From contig JAJOKU010000060.1 of assembly GCA_021129695.1 (NCBI GenBank), positions 1 to 13,795 on the forward strand: a stretch of DNA of 13,795 nt, given 5' to 3'. This DNA is from a candidate division NPL-UPA2 bacterium (GTDB taxonomy: Bacteria; NPL-UPA2; JAGMAN01). The position numbers were made by a program, and so were the translations under genes. How positions within the stretch are numbered: position 1 is the stretch's first letter; every line of letters begins with the position of its first letter. Below are positions 6,415 through 13,795 of the stretch, piece by piece. A model generated the notes under the pieces. The model made no database searches. It was given only the letters and a program-made list of their open reading frames with translations, and was not told the origin of the DNA.

Positions 6415-9400
6415 ATGAACGCAAATTCAGAGTTTGAATCCCACATTCTCCATATCCTTCCCACTGGTCTCCGGGTTGAGCAGGAATTAGCGGACAGACT
6501 TCCGGAAGCGCAGGGAGTCCTTCTCGGACATCGGGTGGTGACCTTCCCTCAACTAATAGATGCCATCTTTAAGGAGCTCCATCCCAGACCTCGCCCCTTA
6601 AGTCCACTTGGCCAACATCTGATTCTCAAGAATACCGTCAGGCTCCACTGCCAGTCAAAAGGGAAGATGCGCTATTTCAAGGGGTTAGCCCGGTTCGGTT
6701 TAAGTGGTTTCGTAACTACCCTGATGAACTTCTTCTGGGAACTGAAACAGGCCCTTATCTGGCCGGAAGAATTTGACCGCCTCATACACGTCTTACGAGT
6801 GCCGGAAGCGCGAGTGCTGGAAGCGAAAGAGCTTCCGGTAGAACAGCTCCCCAATAGTGATTCAGGCAAGTACCAGGAACTGGCTGCCCTTTACTCTGAC
6901 TATGCTAAAGAGCTGAAGCAAAGAAACCTCATTGACGATTTCGACAAGCAGAAACTCGTTCTTGAGCTTCTTCGTGATAAGGCCAGTGACAAGACCAGGA
7001 GCATCTCCTTCCTCCGGGAGACAACTGAATTGAGGATGGATGATATCTACAACCCCTCGCTCCTTCAGTTTGAGATAGTCCTCGCCCTGGCCGAACGTCT
7101 TGAGAATGCCAGGGTGACCATCCCCTACAACCCTGACCGCCAGGATGCCTTCAAATTCCTGGAAGAGACAGTAAGAATGTTTGAGCGTTTAGGGGAAAGC
7201 ACTCACAAGTTTGACCCGGCCGATATCTTCACCGCCATCCCTGAAGAAGGCAGAGGACTCATCTCTCACATAATGGCCAATATCTTCAAGTCTCCTGAAG
7301 AACTTGCCAATGTGAAAAAACTCCCTCCGGACGGCTCCATCAGAATTACCTCCGCCCAAGGCCTCTACCGGGAAGTGGAAGCCATCGCCCGGGAGGTAAG
7401 GAAACTGCTTGACCGGGGAATAAAGACGAATCAGATCGGAGTTGTCTTCCGCAACCTCGGTGACTACGGACAGATTGTGGAAGAAGTGTTCCGGCGATTT
7501 CAGCTCCCGCTTTACTTCCGCCGGGGGAATCCCCTTCTCTCCAGCCCCTTGATAAAGACAATCCTGAGCATAATGGAGCTCATCCGCTCCAACTTCGAGC
7601 GGGATATGGTCTTAAAATTCCTGTTCTCTGACTATATACGTTTTCCCATACTGTATCAGGGGGAAGCACTCACCGCCCGCGAGGTAGAACTAATTGCCCT
7701 CCAGTCCGGAATGCTCAATGAGAACTCCGTTTCCTGGCTTGACTGCCTCAAGGCCTATGAGAAAAGGCTGAGGCGCCAGATGGAATCAGAACCCGGGCAG
7801 GAGAGAAATACCCGACTCAAGAGCCAGATAGGTAAGACCGTATCACTGAGAAAGGGACTGGAGAATTTCCTCAGACTACTCAAAGATTTTGAGAAGCCAA
7901 AACCGTTCCTGTCGTTCCTTGCCGCCTTGAAAGGACTGCTAAAGGAGTTTAAGGTCCAGAAATGCGTCAGACGAGCGGGTGAGGCTGAAATCCTGAGACG
8001 CGATTTAGCGGCCATGAAATCATTTAAAGATGTGCTTGAGGATGTGGAGACTACCCTTAAGATGCTGGGGGAAGGGGAGAAAAAGGTCCACCTGGAAGAC
8101 TTCTATGGGCTCCTCCGGGAAGGCCTTTCTGCTGCTTCCATCCCGGGCCCGGCCGCAAACCGCTCCGGCATAAAGGTTCTTCAGGTACACGATGCCATCG
8201 GCCTGCGCTTCGATTATCTCTTTTTAGGTGGCCTCACTGACGGGCAGTTCCCTGAAAGAAAGTATGAGAACCCCATCTTTACCGATTCTGATAAGAAAGC
8301 CTTCAACCAGGTAGCCCAGAAAGCCATCTTCCGCAACCTGACCATCCGCCACCAGGAAGAACCGCTTCTTTTCTACTTAGCCCTGGCCACGGTGAGGAAA
8401 AAACTTTACCTGAGCTACAGCACCCTGGATGCTAAAGGCACTCTGGCTCTTCCCTCAACCTTTCTCAAGGGATTGATTCGCCTCATAGATGTCCCTTCAA
8501 CCAGAGCCGAATCCCGCACCGAGGAAGAAAAGGAAAAATACGACTCCCTCTTTCAGGAAGTGGGCTTCTACGCTGTCCCAGAGCTGAATGAAACCTGCGC
8601 TGAAGGGGAACTGATTGAGAGCCTTTCCCTGGCCCTTCACGGCCACGGTGATAGTGTCTCCAGCCCTGCCCCTATTTCAAACCGCGACCGTATCTCTAAC
8701 TCTGACCTTTACCTAACTGCCGCCTCACTTATTCTCACAGACAAGGCCTATGAACCCTTAGGAGGGAAACTCCGACAGGTGCTCAAGAACGTAGCCATAG
8801 AAGCGAAAAGAGAGACATTTTACCTGTGTGAGAAGCCCGAGGCACGTCTTCAGAAAGCCACCCCCTGGACCGGTCGCATAGAGGACAAGGAACTCCTCTC
8901 TGAGATAAATGCCCGCTATCTAACAGGAAAACCCTGGAGCCCCACCCAGCTTGAAGAATATGGGAGATGCCCTTTCTCCTTCTTCCTCTCCCGGATATTG
9001 GGAATCGCTGAACTGGAGAGACCTGATGTGGAGCCGGAACGGACCAGGGAAGGGAGCATGGTGCACGAGATCCTCTACCACTTCTTCGCCGAACGCCACC
9101 GGGAGGACGGGAAGCTCCCCCTGACCGAAGTCAAAGAGGAGCTGGACCGCCTAAAGGAAGTAGAAAACAGGGTATTTAAAGATTATCAAACCAAATACCA
9201 TTTAGGCGATGACCGTTTCTGGCAGATAAGGAAGCAGGGGATTCGGACACGGTTAGCAAGATTCATTACCTATGCGTTCAGGAAGGAAAAGCTGTTTTCA
9301 CCGGCACACTTTGAGTTCACTTTCGAGGAAGAAGCTGAATCCGGGCATGGGCCTCTGGTAATAAAGGACAAGCAGGGAAGGGAAGTGAGACTAACCGGGA

Positions 9401-9801
9401 AGATAGACCGCATAGATACCGGTATAGGTGGCTACCGTGTGGTTGACTACAAGGACAGTAAGAAGGACTACAATGATTCCCTGAAGAAAGAGAATCTCTG
9501 TAAGACAAGCTTTCAGATTCCGACCTACCTCCTCGCCGCAGAGGAACTTATGAAAAAGGAGCCGCTGGAAAGACAGGCCGGATTCTATTTCCTGAAGAAC
9601 ACCGACCCGAAGAAGAATGAGAAGTTCAAGAGCTTCACCACCGAAGATCTCGAACAATTCCAAGAACTCATCATCACCACCGTGGAAAACGCCCGCCAGG
9701 GCAGATTTGACGTTTCCCCTTACAAGAACGAGTGCTCTACCTTCTGCCAGTTCAGGAATGTCTGCCGCTTCGTCCCGGTCAGGCAAGTAGGGGAGGAGTA
9801 A
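6415..9801 (+). CDS. addB: AddB-type helicase-nuclease subunit, PD-(D/E)XK nuclease
   Basis: This 1128-residue protein is the non-motor partner of an AddAB double-strand-break resection enzyme. The N-terminus (HILPTGLRVEQEL ... VVTFPQLIDAIF) matches the AddB helicase-like fold but shows no Walker A lysine motif, so it probably does not hydrolyse ATP and serves for DNA scanning and structure. Helicase-fold landmarks remain at IKVLQVHDAIGLRFDYLFLG near residue 590. The C-terminal nuclease has His884 (GSMVHEILYHF), Asp998 (TGKIDRID), Asp1011-x-Lys1013 (VVDYKD) and Gln1034 (QIPTYL). It is clasped by four cysteines, Cys852 and Cys1107/1111/1117, the AddB iron-sulfur signature, here with C-x3-C-x5-C at the end. 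ATG 6415 is the only start after the in-frame stop at 6400, with AGGGA 4 bases upstream. It overlaps addA by one base (TAATG). In other lineages the same architecture is annotated only as 'PD-(D/E)XK nuclease family protein'. Confidence 0.9.
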   Translation: MNANSEFESHILHILPTGLRVEQELADRLPEAQGVLLGHRVVTFPQLIDAIFKELHPRPRPLSPLGQHLILKNTVRLHCQSKGKMRYFKGLARFGLSGFVTTLMNFFWELKQALIWPEEFDRLIHVLRVPEARVLEAKELPVEQLPNSDSGKYQELAALYSDYAKELKQRNLIDDFDKQKLVLELLRDKASDKTRSISFLRETTELRMDDIYNPSLLQFEIVLALAERLENARVTIPYNPDRQDAFKFLEETVRMFERLGESTHKFDPADIFTAIPEEGRGLISHIMANIFKSPEELANVKKLPPDGSIRITSAQGLYREVEAIAREVRKLLDRGIKTNQIGVVFRNLGDYGQIVEEVFRRFQLPLYFRRGNPLLSSPLIKTILSIMELIRSNFERDMVLKFLFSDYIRFPILYQGEALTAREVELIALQSGMLNENSVSWLDCLKAYEKRLRRQMESEPGQERNTRLKSQIGKTVSLRKGLENFLRLLKDFEKPKPFLSFLAALKGLLKEFKVQKCVRRAGEAEILRRDLAAMKSFKDVLEDVETTLKMLGEGEKKVHLEDFYGLLREGLSAASIPGPAANRSGIKVLQVHDAIGLRFDYLFLGGLTDGQFPERKYENPIFTDSDKKAFNQVAQKAIFRNLTIRHQEEPLLFYLALATVRKKLYLSYSTLDAKGTLALPSTFLKGLIRLIDVPSTRAESRTEEEKEKYDSLFQEVGFYAVPELNETCAEGELIESLSLALHGHGDSVSSPAPISNRDRISNSDLYLTAASLILTDKAYEPLGGKLRQVLKNVAIEAKRETFYLCEKPEARLQKATPWTGRIEDKELLSEINARYLTGKPWSPTQLEEYGRCPFSFFLSRILGIAELERPDVEPERTREGSMVHEILYHFFAERHREDGKLPLTEVKEELDRLKEVENRVFKDYQTKYHLGDDRFWQIRKQGIRTRLARFITYAFRKEKLFSPAHFEFTFEEEAESGHGPLVIKDKQGREVRLTGKIDRIDTGIGGYRVVDYKDSKKDYNDSLKKENLCKTSFQIPTYLLAAEELMKKEPLERQAGFYFLKNTDPKKNEKFKSFTTEDLEQFQELIITTVENARQGRFDVSPYKNECSTFCQFRNVCRFVPVRQVGEE
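9791..9798 (+). promoter_or_regulatory. ribosome binding site deciding the addA start
   Basis: GGGAGGAG lies inside the last codons of addB, 2 bases before the ATG at 9801 (GGGAGG itself ends 4 bases before). Upstream in-frame codons from 9732 encode only the addB reading shifted by frame (LLPVQECLPLRPG) and do not resemble AddA. Homologous sequence begins at MIHNWPEQIEEAL, so 9801 is the start. Confidence 0.7.
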
Positions 9802-12800
9802 TGATTCACAACTGGCCCGAGCAAATAGAAGAAGCCCTGCGCTTTGACAAAAATGTCTGCGTCACCGCCGGAGCCGGCACAGGCAAGACCTCCATACTTG
9901 TCGAACAGTATCTTGCCCTGCTCTCCGGAGACACCGTGCTCGGCCCTCTCAGCGTAGATGAGATTGTAGCCATTACCTTCACCGAAAAAGCCGCGGCGGA
10001 GATGAAGGACCGCATCAGGCAGGAGATAGAGAAGAAGATTGAATCTCGAGAGGGAACTCATGAGAAGTGGCAGGACGCCTGGAGGAAACTCTTCGGAGCC
10101 AGCATCACCACTATCCATTCCTTCTCCGCCCGACTTCTGCGGGAGAACCCGGCAGAGGCTCAGGTAGACCCACACTTCTCAGTAATGGATGAGAGAGAAA
10201 ATCAGATTCTGTTAGAGAGGCTAATTCAGGAGAGGGTAATATCCGCTGTCCAGGCAGGCGAGGCAAGACTAACCTGTCTGGTGGAAGACTACGAACTGCG
10301 CAGAAGAGGCCGTTGGGGAACCGACCGCACAATCGAGATTCTCATGAAGCTCCTTAACCGGATTCGTGGAGAAGGAACGGAGTTTCCCCAGCTTAAAGAG
10401 CTCATGGAGGAAAGATTCAAAAGAAGCGAAGAAAAACTCCAGCAATCAATAGATGAGCTGAGAAAAAAGATGAAAGACCTCAAAGAGCTCTGCGAGCAGG
10501 AAGGAAAGAGCGATAAGTTCCAGCAGGCTCTTACCCTGATCTGGCCGGCACTTGATAAGAAATTATCCGGAGGGACGGATTCTACTGCCATTCCCGATCT
10601 CCAGAACCTTAAACAATCGCTCAAACTGCCCGGAGGGGGAAAAGTAGCAGATAACATCAAGGGAGTTGTCTATCATATCTGCCATCTCGCCGACCCGGAC
10701 GAAGAAGGAAAAGATTTTCCCTTAAACCTCCCCCGCCTGATATTGCAACTACAATCCCGGGACATTATCTTCGCCCTTATTGAGGAACTTGAGAAAATCA
10801 ACGCTATATATAATGAAGAGAAAGCAAGAGGCTCACTTCTTGATTTTGATGACCTTCAGATCTATGCCCGTAACCTTCTCCGCAACCGGACAGATGTGCG
10901 CCGGCGCTACAAGCAATCCTATCGGGTAATATTAGTGGACGAGTTCCAGGATACCAATGACCTCCAGCGGGAGATAGTCTATTATTTGGCTGAAGATACT
11001 TCCGGGGAGGCAGAGCTCCATCCAGGGGACGACTACCGGGATAAAATCCGGCTGGGGAAAAACCGCCTCTTCCTTGTGGGAGACCCCAAACAGTCCATCT
11101 ACGGATTCCGGGGAGCGGATGTGGGAGTGTTCCTGGATGTTATGAAGGATGTGGAGAAGGAAGGCAGAAAACTCTTTCTCCAGGACAGCCACCGTTCAGT
11201 GCCGCCAATTATCAGTTTCACCAACGCCTTCTTCTCCCGCCTCATGGCTGAGAGAGACCAGCCCTATCAGATTCCCTTTGATGAAGATAGCCATCTCAAC
11301 CCGGTGAGAACTGAGGACGCAGACCAACCCCCGGTTGAAGTGCTTGCCGTCCTGACCGGCGAGAATATGGAGGAGAAGAGGCTGATTGAGGCAAGGGCTA
11401 TTGCCAACCGCATCCTAAGGATGGTAGAAGAATCAACCATACACACCAAAGAGGGAGAAGAGAGAAAAGCCGGGTTCAGAGACATTGCCATCCTCTTCCG
11501 GGCCATGACTGCTTCTTCCATATATGAAAAGGAACTTCGCAGACGCAACATTCCCTACCATATTGTCAGAGGCACCGGATTCTACGGCTGCCTGGAGATA
11601 AGAGACCTTCTCAATATCCTCAGGGTGGTGGACAGCCCATCAGCCGAGATAAACCTGGCCGGCTTCCTGCGCTCCCCCATGGTATCAGTCTCCGATGAGA
11701 CCCTCTATCGCATGAGGAGCCAGTTTCCCAGCCTGTATCAAGCCCTTGCCCGCTCCCATAAGCTTATCACCCTGAGCAATGAAGAAAAGGAGAAGCTGGA
11801 CTTTGCCAAGAAACTCCTCAACGACCTCAAGGCTCTCAAGGACAGAGTAACAGTGGCTGAGATGATAGAGAGGATTGAAGAAAGAACCGGATTCTCCGCC
11901 ATTCTCCTGGGCACATTCCAGGGGGAGCAGAAAGTAGCCAACCTGAGGAAACTGATTGAAGTATCCCGCCAGTTTGAGGGAAGAGGCATGTCCACCTTCA
12001 GCGATTTCGTCCGTTACTTAGATGAACTGATCCAGAGAGAATCACAGGAACAGGAGGCTCAGATATTTCTTGAAGGCTCAGACTGCGTTAAACTGATGAG
12101 CGTCCACCAGGCTAAAGGGCTGGAGTTCCCCATTATCTTTGTGGCTGACCTGGCTCATCAAGGACAGTATCCTTACGTGAGCATGCTCTATGACCGGGAG
12201 AACGGAATTGGAATCAAGGTGAAGGAACGGAAAAGAGGGGACCTCCTCAATACCGAGCTGTACCAGTCAATCTACCACATCTCCCGGCAGAAAGATGATG
12301 CAGAAAGAAAGAGGTTATTCTATGTCGCCACTACCAGAGCCAGAGACCATTTAGTCCTCTCCGGTCCCCTGACCGGCGGGGGTACGGGCCGTGCTGGCAA
12401 CACCTGGGCTGGCTGGCTTGACAGCTTCCTGAAGGACGCTGACAAGGGTATCGCTCCTCTCCTGGAAAACGAGGCTAACCCTAACTTCCGGATTGACGTC
12501 AAGAAGGAAGCCGATGGGCGGGAATACTCCCTCCAGGTGCTCGTTACCAGGGCCGAGAAGGTCCCGGAAAAAAAGAGGGAACCTTCCCCGTCACTACTTG
12601 ACCTCCACCCCGAGTTACCCGATCTCAAGAAGTCGGACATCAAAGAAGAAAATTACCGGGAAGCTTCAAGGCTCATTTACCGCATAACAGACTTCTCCCC
12701 TCCCACGGGAGATGGTTTTCTCATATCAGCTACCGGTCTTGCCCATTACCTATACTGCCAGCGCAAGTTCTTCTACACTGATATACTTGGTATTGAGGCA

Positions 12801-13571
12801 TTTCCCTCCGGAGAGAGGCTCGGACACGGACTATCTGCCCTTGAATCGGGGAGCATAGTCCATGAGGTTCTGGAGAGAATTGACTTCTGCCTTGATCCAG
12901 AGCGTCTTGCGAAGAGTGTTGACGAACTTATGTTTCAGAACCCTCTCATTGTGAAAGCCAAGAAGACTGACCTCAAGGAAATGAAGCAGGCTATCCTCTC
13001 TTTCCTCAAGAGCCAATCAGCTAAAGAGATACGGGAATCGTCCTTAATCAAGCGCGAACTCCCTCTCTTCATGAAATTATCTAAGGACGGATTCACCCTC
13101 TACATCAGAGGAATAATGGATGTTATTTTCGCCGAAGGGCGCCTCGTTACTGTTATGGATTACAAATACAGCCGCCAGCGCCAGGAGGGCCAGCTTGACC
13201 TCGAATCCCAACTGATGATTTATGCTCTTGCTCTCTCCCTGACCAAAACACTCCCTCTCCCCTCGCCGGAGAGGGCAGGGGTGAGGGACCCCCAAAACAC
13301 TTCCTCTCCCCTCCGCGGGAGAGGGTCAGGGGTGAGGGGGCCTTCCACAGTGCGGGCATCCATAAAATTTCTTAGGGACCACGGCTCCCCGGCCGTAGAT
13401 TTGACTCCGGAGCCACAGAAACTAATAGAATTTCGAACAAAACTTCTCAACCAGACAAAAGAACTCTCCGAGAAAATGAGCCGCCTGGATGAAAACTGCT
13501 GGGAGCAAGTGGACCGAGAAAAGTGCATCCAGCGGGACTGCCCCTTCTCCTGGCGCTGCTGGGAAAAATAA
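9801..13571 (+). CDS. addA: AddA-type UvrD-like helicase-nuclease subunit
   Basis: This 1256-residue superfamily 1A 3'-5' helicase fused to a RecB-type nuclease drives DNA-end resection with AddB. Helicase motifs in order: Walker A AGAGTGKT with Lys29; FTEKAAAEMKDR (motif Ia); TIHSFSARLLRE; DFDDL; Walker B ILVDEFQDT with Asp380-Glu381; GDPKQSIYGFRGAD with Gln431; the SVHQAKGLEFP motif with His769; and FYVATTRARD with Arg846. The nuclease carries His1021 (SIVHEVLERI), Asp1107 (RGIMDVIF), Asp1120-x-Lys1122 (VMDYKYS) and Gln1137. Cys986 plus Cys1242, Cys1247 and Cys1253 form a four-cysteine clasp of the iron-sulfur type, which the Bacillus AddA subunit lacks. About 34 residues between Gln1137 and the terminal cysteines (near 1148-1183) are encoded by two inserted palindromic repeats that keep the frame. 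Domains and frame are otherwise intact, so the protein is probably active. It is translationally coupled to addB. Confidence 0.93.
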   Translation: MIHNWPEQIEEALRFDKNVCVTAGAGTGKTSILVEQYLALLSGDTVLGPLSVDEIVAITFTEKAAAEMKDRIRQEIEKKIESREGTHEKWQDAWRKLFGASITTIHSFSARLLRENPAEAQVDPHFSVMDERENQILLERLIQERVISAVQAGEARLTCLVEDYELRRRGRWGTDRTIEILMKLLNRIRGEGTEFPQLKELMEERFKRSEEKLQQSIDELRKKMKDLKELCEQEGKSDKFQQALTLIWPALDKKLSGGTDSTAIPDLQNLKQSLKLPGGGKVADNIKGVVYHICHLADPDEEGKDFPLNLPRLILQLQSRDIIFALIEELEKINAIYNEEKARGSLLDFDDLQIYARNLLRNRTDVRRRYKQSYRVILVDEFQDTNDLQREIVYYLAEDTSGEAELHPGDDYRDKIRLGKNRLFLVGDPKQSIYGFRGADVGVFLDVMKDVEKEGRKLFLQDSHRSVPPIISFTNAFFSRLMAERDQPYQIPFDEDSHLNPVRTEDADQPPVEVLAVLTGENMEEKRLIEARAIANRILRMVEESTIHTKEGEERKAGFRDIAILFRAMTASSIYEKELRRRNIPYHIVRGTGFYGCLEIRDLLNILRVVDSPSAEINLAGFLRSPMVSVSDETLYRMRSQFPSLYQALARSHKLITLSNEEKEKLDFAKKLLNDLKALKDRVTVAEMIERIEERTGFSAILLGTFQGEQKVANLRKLIEVSRQFEGRGMSTFSDFVRYLDELIQRESQEQEAQIFLEGSDCVKLMSVHQAKGLEFPIIFVADLAHQGQYPYVSMLYDRENGIGIKVKERKRGDLLNTELYQSIYHISRQKDDAERKRLFYVATTRARDHLVLSGPLTGGGTGRAGNTWAGWLDSFLKDADKGIAPLLENEANPNFRIDVKKEADGREYSLQVLVTRAEKVPEKKREPSPSLLDLHPELPDLKKSDIKEENYREASRLIYRITDFSPPTGDGFLISATGLAHYLYCQRKFFYTDILGIEAFPSGERLGHGLSALESGSIVHEVLERIDFCLDPERLAKSVDELMFQNPLIVKAKKTDLKEMKQAILSFLKSQSAKEIRESSLIKRELPLFMKLSKDGFTLYIRGIMDVIFAEGRLVTVMDYKYSRQRQEGQLDLESQLMIYALALSLTKTLPLPSPERAGVRDPQNTSSPLRGRGSGVRGPSTVRASIKFLRDHGSPAVDLTPEPQKLIEFRTKLLNQTKELSEKMSRLDENCWEQVDREKCIQRDCPFSWRCWEK
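13243..13341 (-). repeat. two tandem copies of a GC-rich palindromic (REP-like) repeat inside addA
   Basis: Two units begin with the same CCAAAACACT (13243 and 13292, 49 bases apart). Unit 1 has stem CCCTCTCC (13253-13260) and GGAGAGGG (13268-13275). Unit 2 has stem CCTCTCCC (13303-13310) and GGGAGAGG (13317-13324). Each stem is followed by the identical CAGGGGTGAGGG (13276-13287 and 13327-13338). Read on the - strand this is the familiar dispersed 'CCCTCACCCCTG-CCCTCTCC' palindrome, whose spurious translation 'LTPALS/LTPDPLP..RGE' recurs in databases. The - strand here indeed reads LTPDPLPRRGEE and LTPALSGEGRG. Repeats of this type are normally intergenic. Here both lie within the coding frame without breaking it. 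Confidence 0.85.
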
Positions 13572-13643
13572 CTTTCTGTCTGTTTTCTGTTGACTATCCA
13601 ACCTGATGATGCTACCATAAGCTTGTAATTAACGATAAAAACC

Positions 13644-13676
13644 TTGCCAAAATAACAAAACCTGCGTTATTATACT
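13644..13676 (+). promoter_or_regulatory. candidate sigma-70 promoter
   Basis: TTGCCA (13644-13649) is followed after 18 bases by TATTAT (13668-13673); an overlapping TATACT at 13671-13676 would give a long 21-base spacer. It lies in an AT-rich gap after addA and would start transcription near 13680, exactly before the foldable leader and the gene entering the window end. Found by eye, with no experimental support. Confidence 0.4.
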
Positions 13677-13683
13677 AAAAAGC

Positions 13684-13747
13684 CGCCTTGGAGCAGACAA
13701 TCCATCTAAACTCCTACTGCGAAAGTTGAGACAGTACCATGAAGGCG
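13684..13747 (+). ncRNA. possible structured 5' leader (three-way junction)
   Basis: CGCCTT (13684-13689) pairs with AAGGCG (13742-13747). Immediately inside, GGAG (13690-13693) pairs with CTCC (13711-13714), and directly adjacent TACTG (13715-13719) pairs with CAGTA (13732-13736). The three helices abut with almost no linker, giving a compact junction between a candidate promoter and a ribosome site about 25 bases further on. That position suits a riboswitch or a leader regulating the next gene. I compared it from memory with c-di-GMP, purine, TPP, fluoride and THF riboswitches and found no convincing match. Short stems can arise by chance, so confidence is low. Confidence 0.3.
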
Positions 13748-13784
13748 ATTTAATAACTAGCCACGCAGAGGCGGAGGGATGAAA

Positions 13785-13795
13785 ATGTGGAAGTT
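13785..13795 (+). CDS. start of an unidentified gene cut by the window end
   Basis: GGAGGG at 13773-13778 is followed by in-frame ATGs at 13779 and 13785. The second has the better 6-base spacing, and the frame (MWK...) is open to the end of the window. Only three to five codons are visible, so no product can be named. A candidate promoter and leader lie upstream, suggesting its own transcription unit separate from addBA. Confidence 0.3.

Noticed and set aside
9732..9800. Upstream extension of addA to an earlier in-frame start
   Set aside because: These codons overlap the end of addB, show no AddA-like sequence, and a strong ribosome site serves the ATG at 9801.
13243..13341. Frameshift or pseudogene call for addA because of the repeats
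   Set aside because: The reading frame stays open through both repeats and the expected C-terminal sequence and cysteines follow in the same frame.
13077..13618. Open frames on the - strand reading LTPDPLPRRGEE and similar
   Set aside because: They are the well-known spurious translation of the GC-rich palindromic repeat and lie antisense to addA.
13601..13730. Possible hammerhead ribozyme (CTGATGA at about 13601 and CGAAAG at about 13720)
   Set aside because: The two core segments are about 120 bases apart and the stems needed between and around them are not present.
13684..13747. Cyclic-di-GMP (GEMM) riboswitch, suggested by an AAAC..GAAAG..GAGACAG pattern
   Set aside because: The conserved GGACGCAAAGCC core and the correct tetraloop-receptor arrangement are absent.

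Overview
The window is bacterial. It carries a replicative DNA polymerase of the DnaE type and a two-subunit AddAB-type recombination helicase-nuclease, all on the + strand, with short Shine-Dalgarno-led gaps and small gene overlaps. It also holds GC-rich palindromic repeats of the kind scattered through many deltaproteobacterial and uncultivated-phylum genomes. I cannot name the lineage from sequence alone. Base composition splits the window in two. Roughly bases 1-2530 are AT-rich (for example 841-900 has 18 G/C of 60). The dnaE and addBA genes are about 50% G/C or higher (4141-4200 has 30 of 60, and parts of addA are richer). The left part therefore looks like accessory or transferred DNA abutting a housekeeping block.

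Layout: 1-525 has no convincing intact gene, only open segments that look like decayed small genes. One of them ends like the C-terminus of a restriction-type nuclease. At 526-2528 are two genes overlapping by 4 bases: a protein with a plausible PD-(D/E)XK nuclease core and a metallo-beta-lactamase/beta-CASP protein with all its metal-binding motifs. A small TPR protein (2565-3035) follows, then dnaE (3051-6248). A 166-base spacer containing a pair of palindromic repeats leads to addB (6415-9801), which overlaps addA (9801-13571) by one base. The end of the window (13572-13795) has a candidate promoter, a compact foldable leader and the first codons of another gene.

How the genes work together: DnaE copies the chromosome, and AddAB resects double-strand breaks to load RecA. 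Both AddA and AddB carry an apparently intact nuclease domain with a four-cysteine iron-sulfur signature. The coupled nuclease-like/beta-CASP pair has no obvious housekeeping partner here and is the best candidate for an undescribed two-gene system, possibly defensive. The other striking feature is a double copy of a GC-rich palindromic repeat inserted in frame into the addA nuclease domain.
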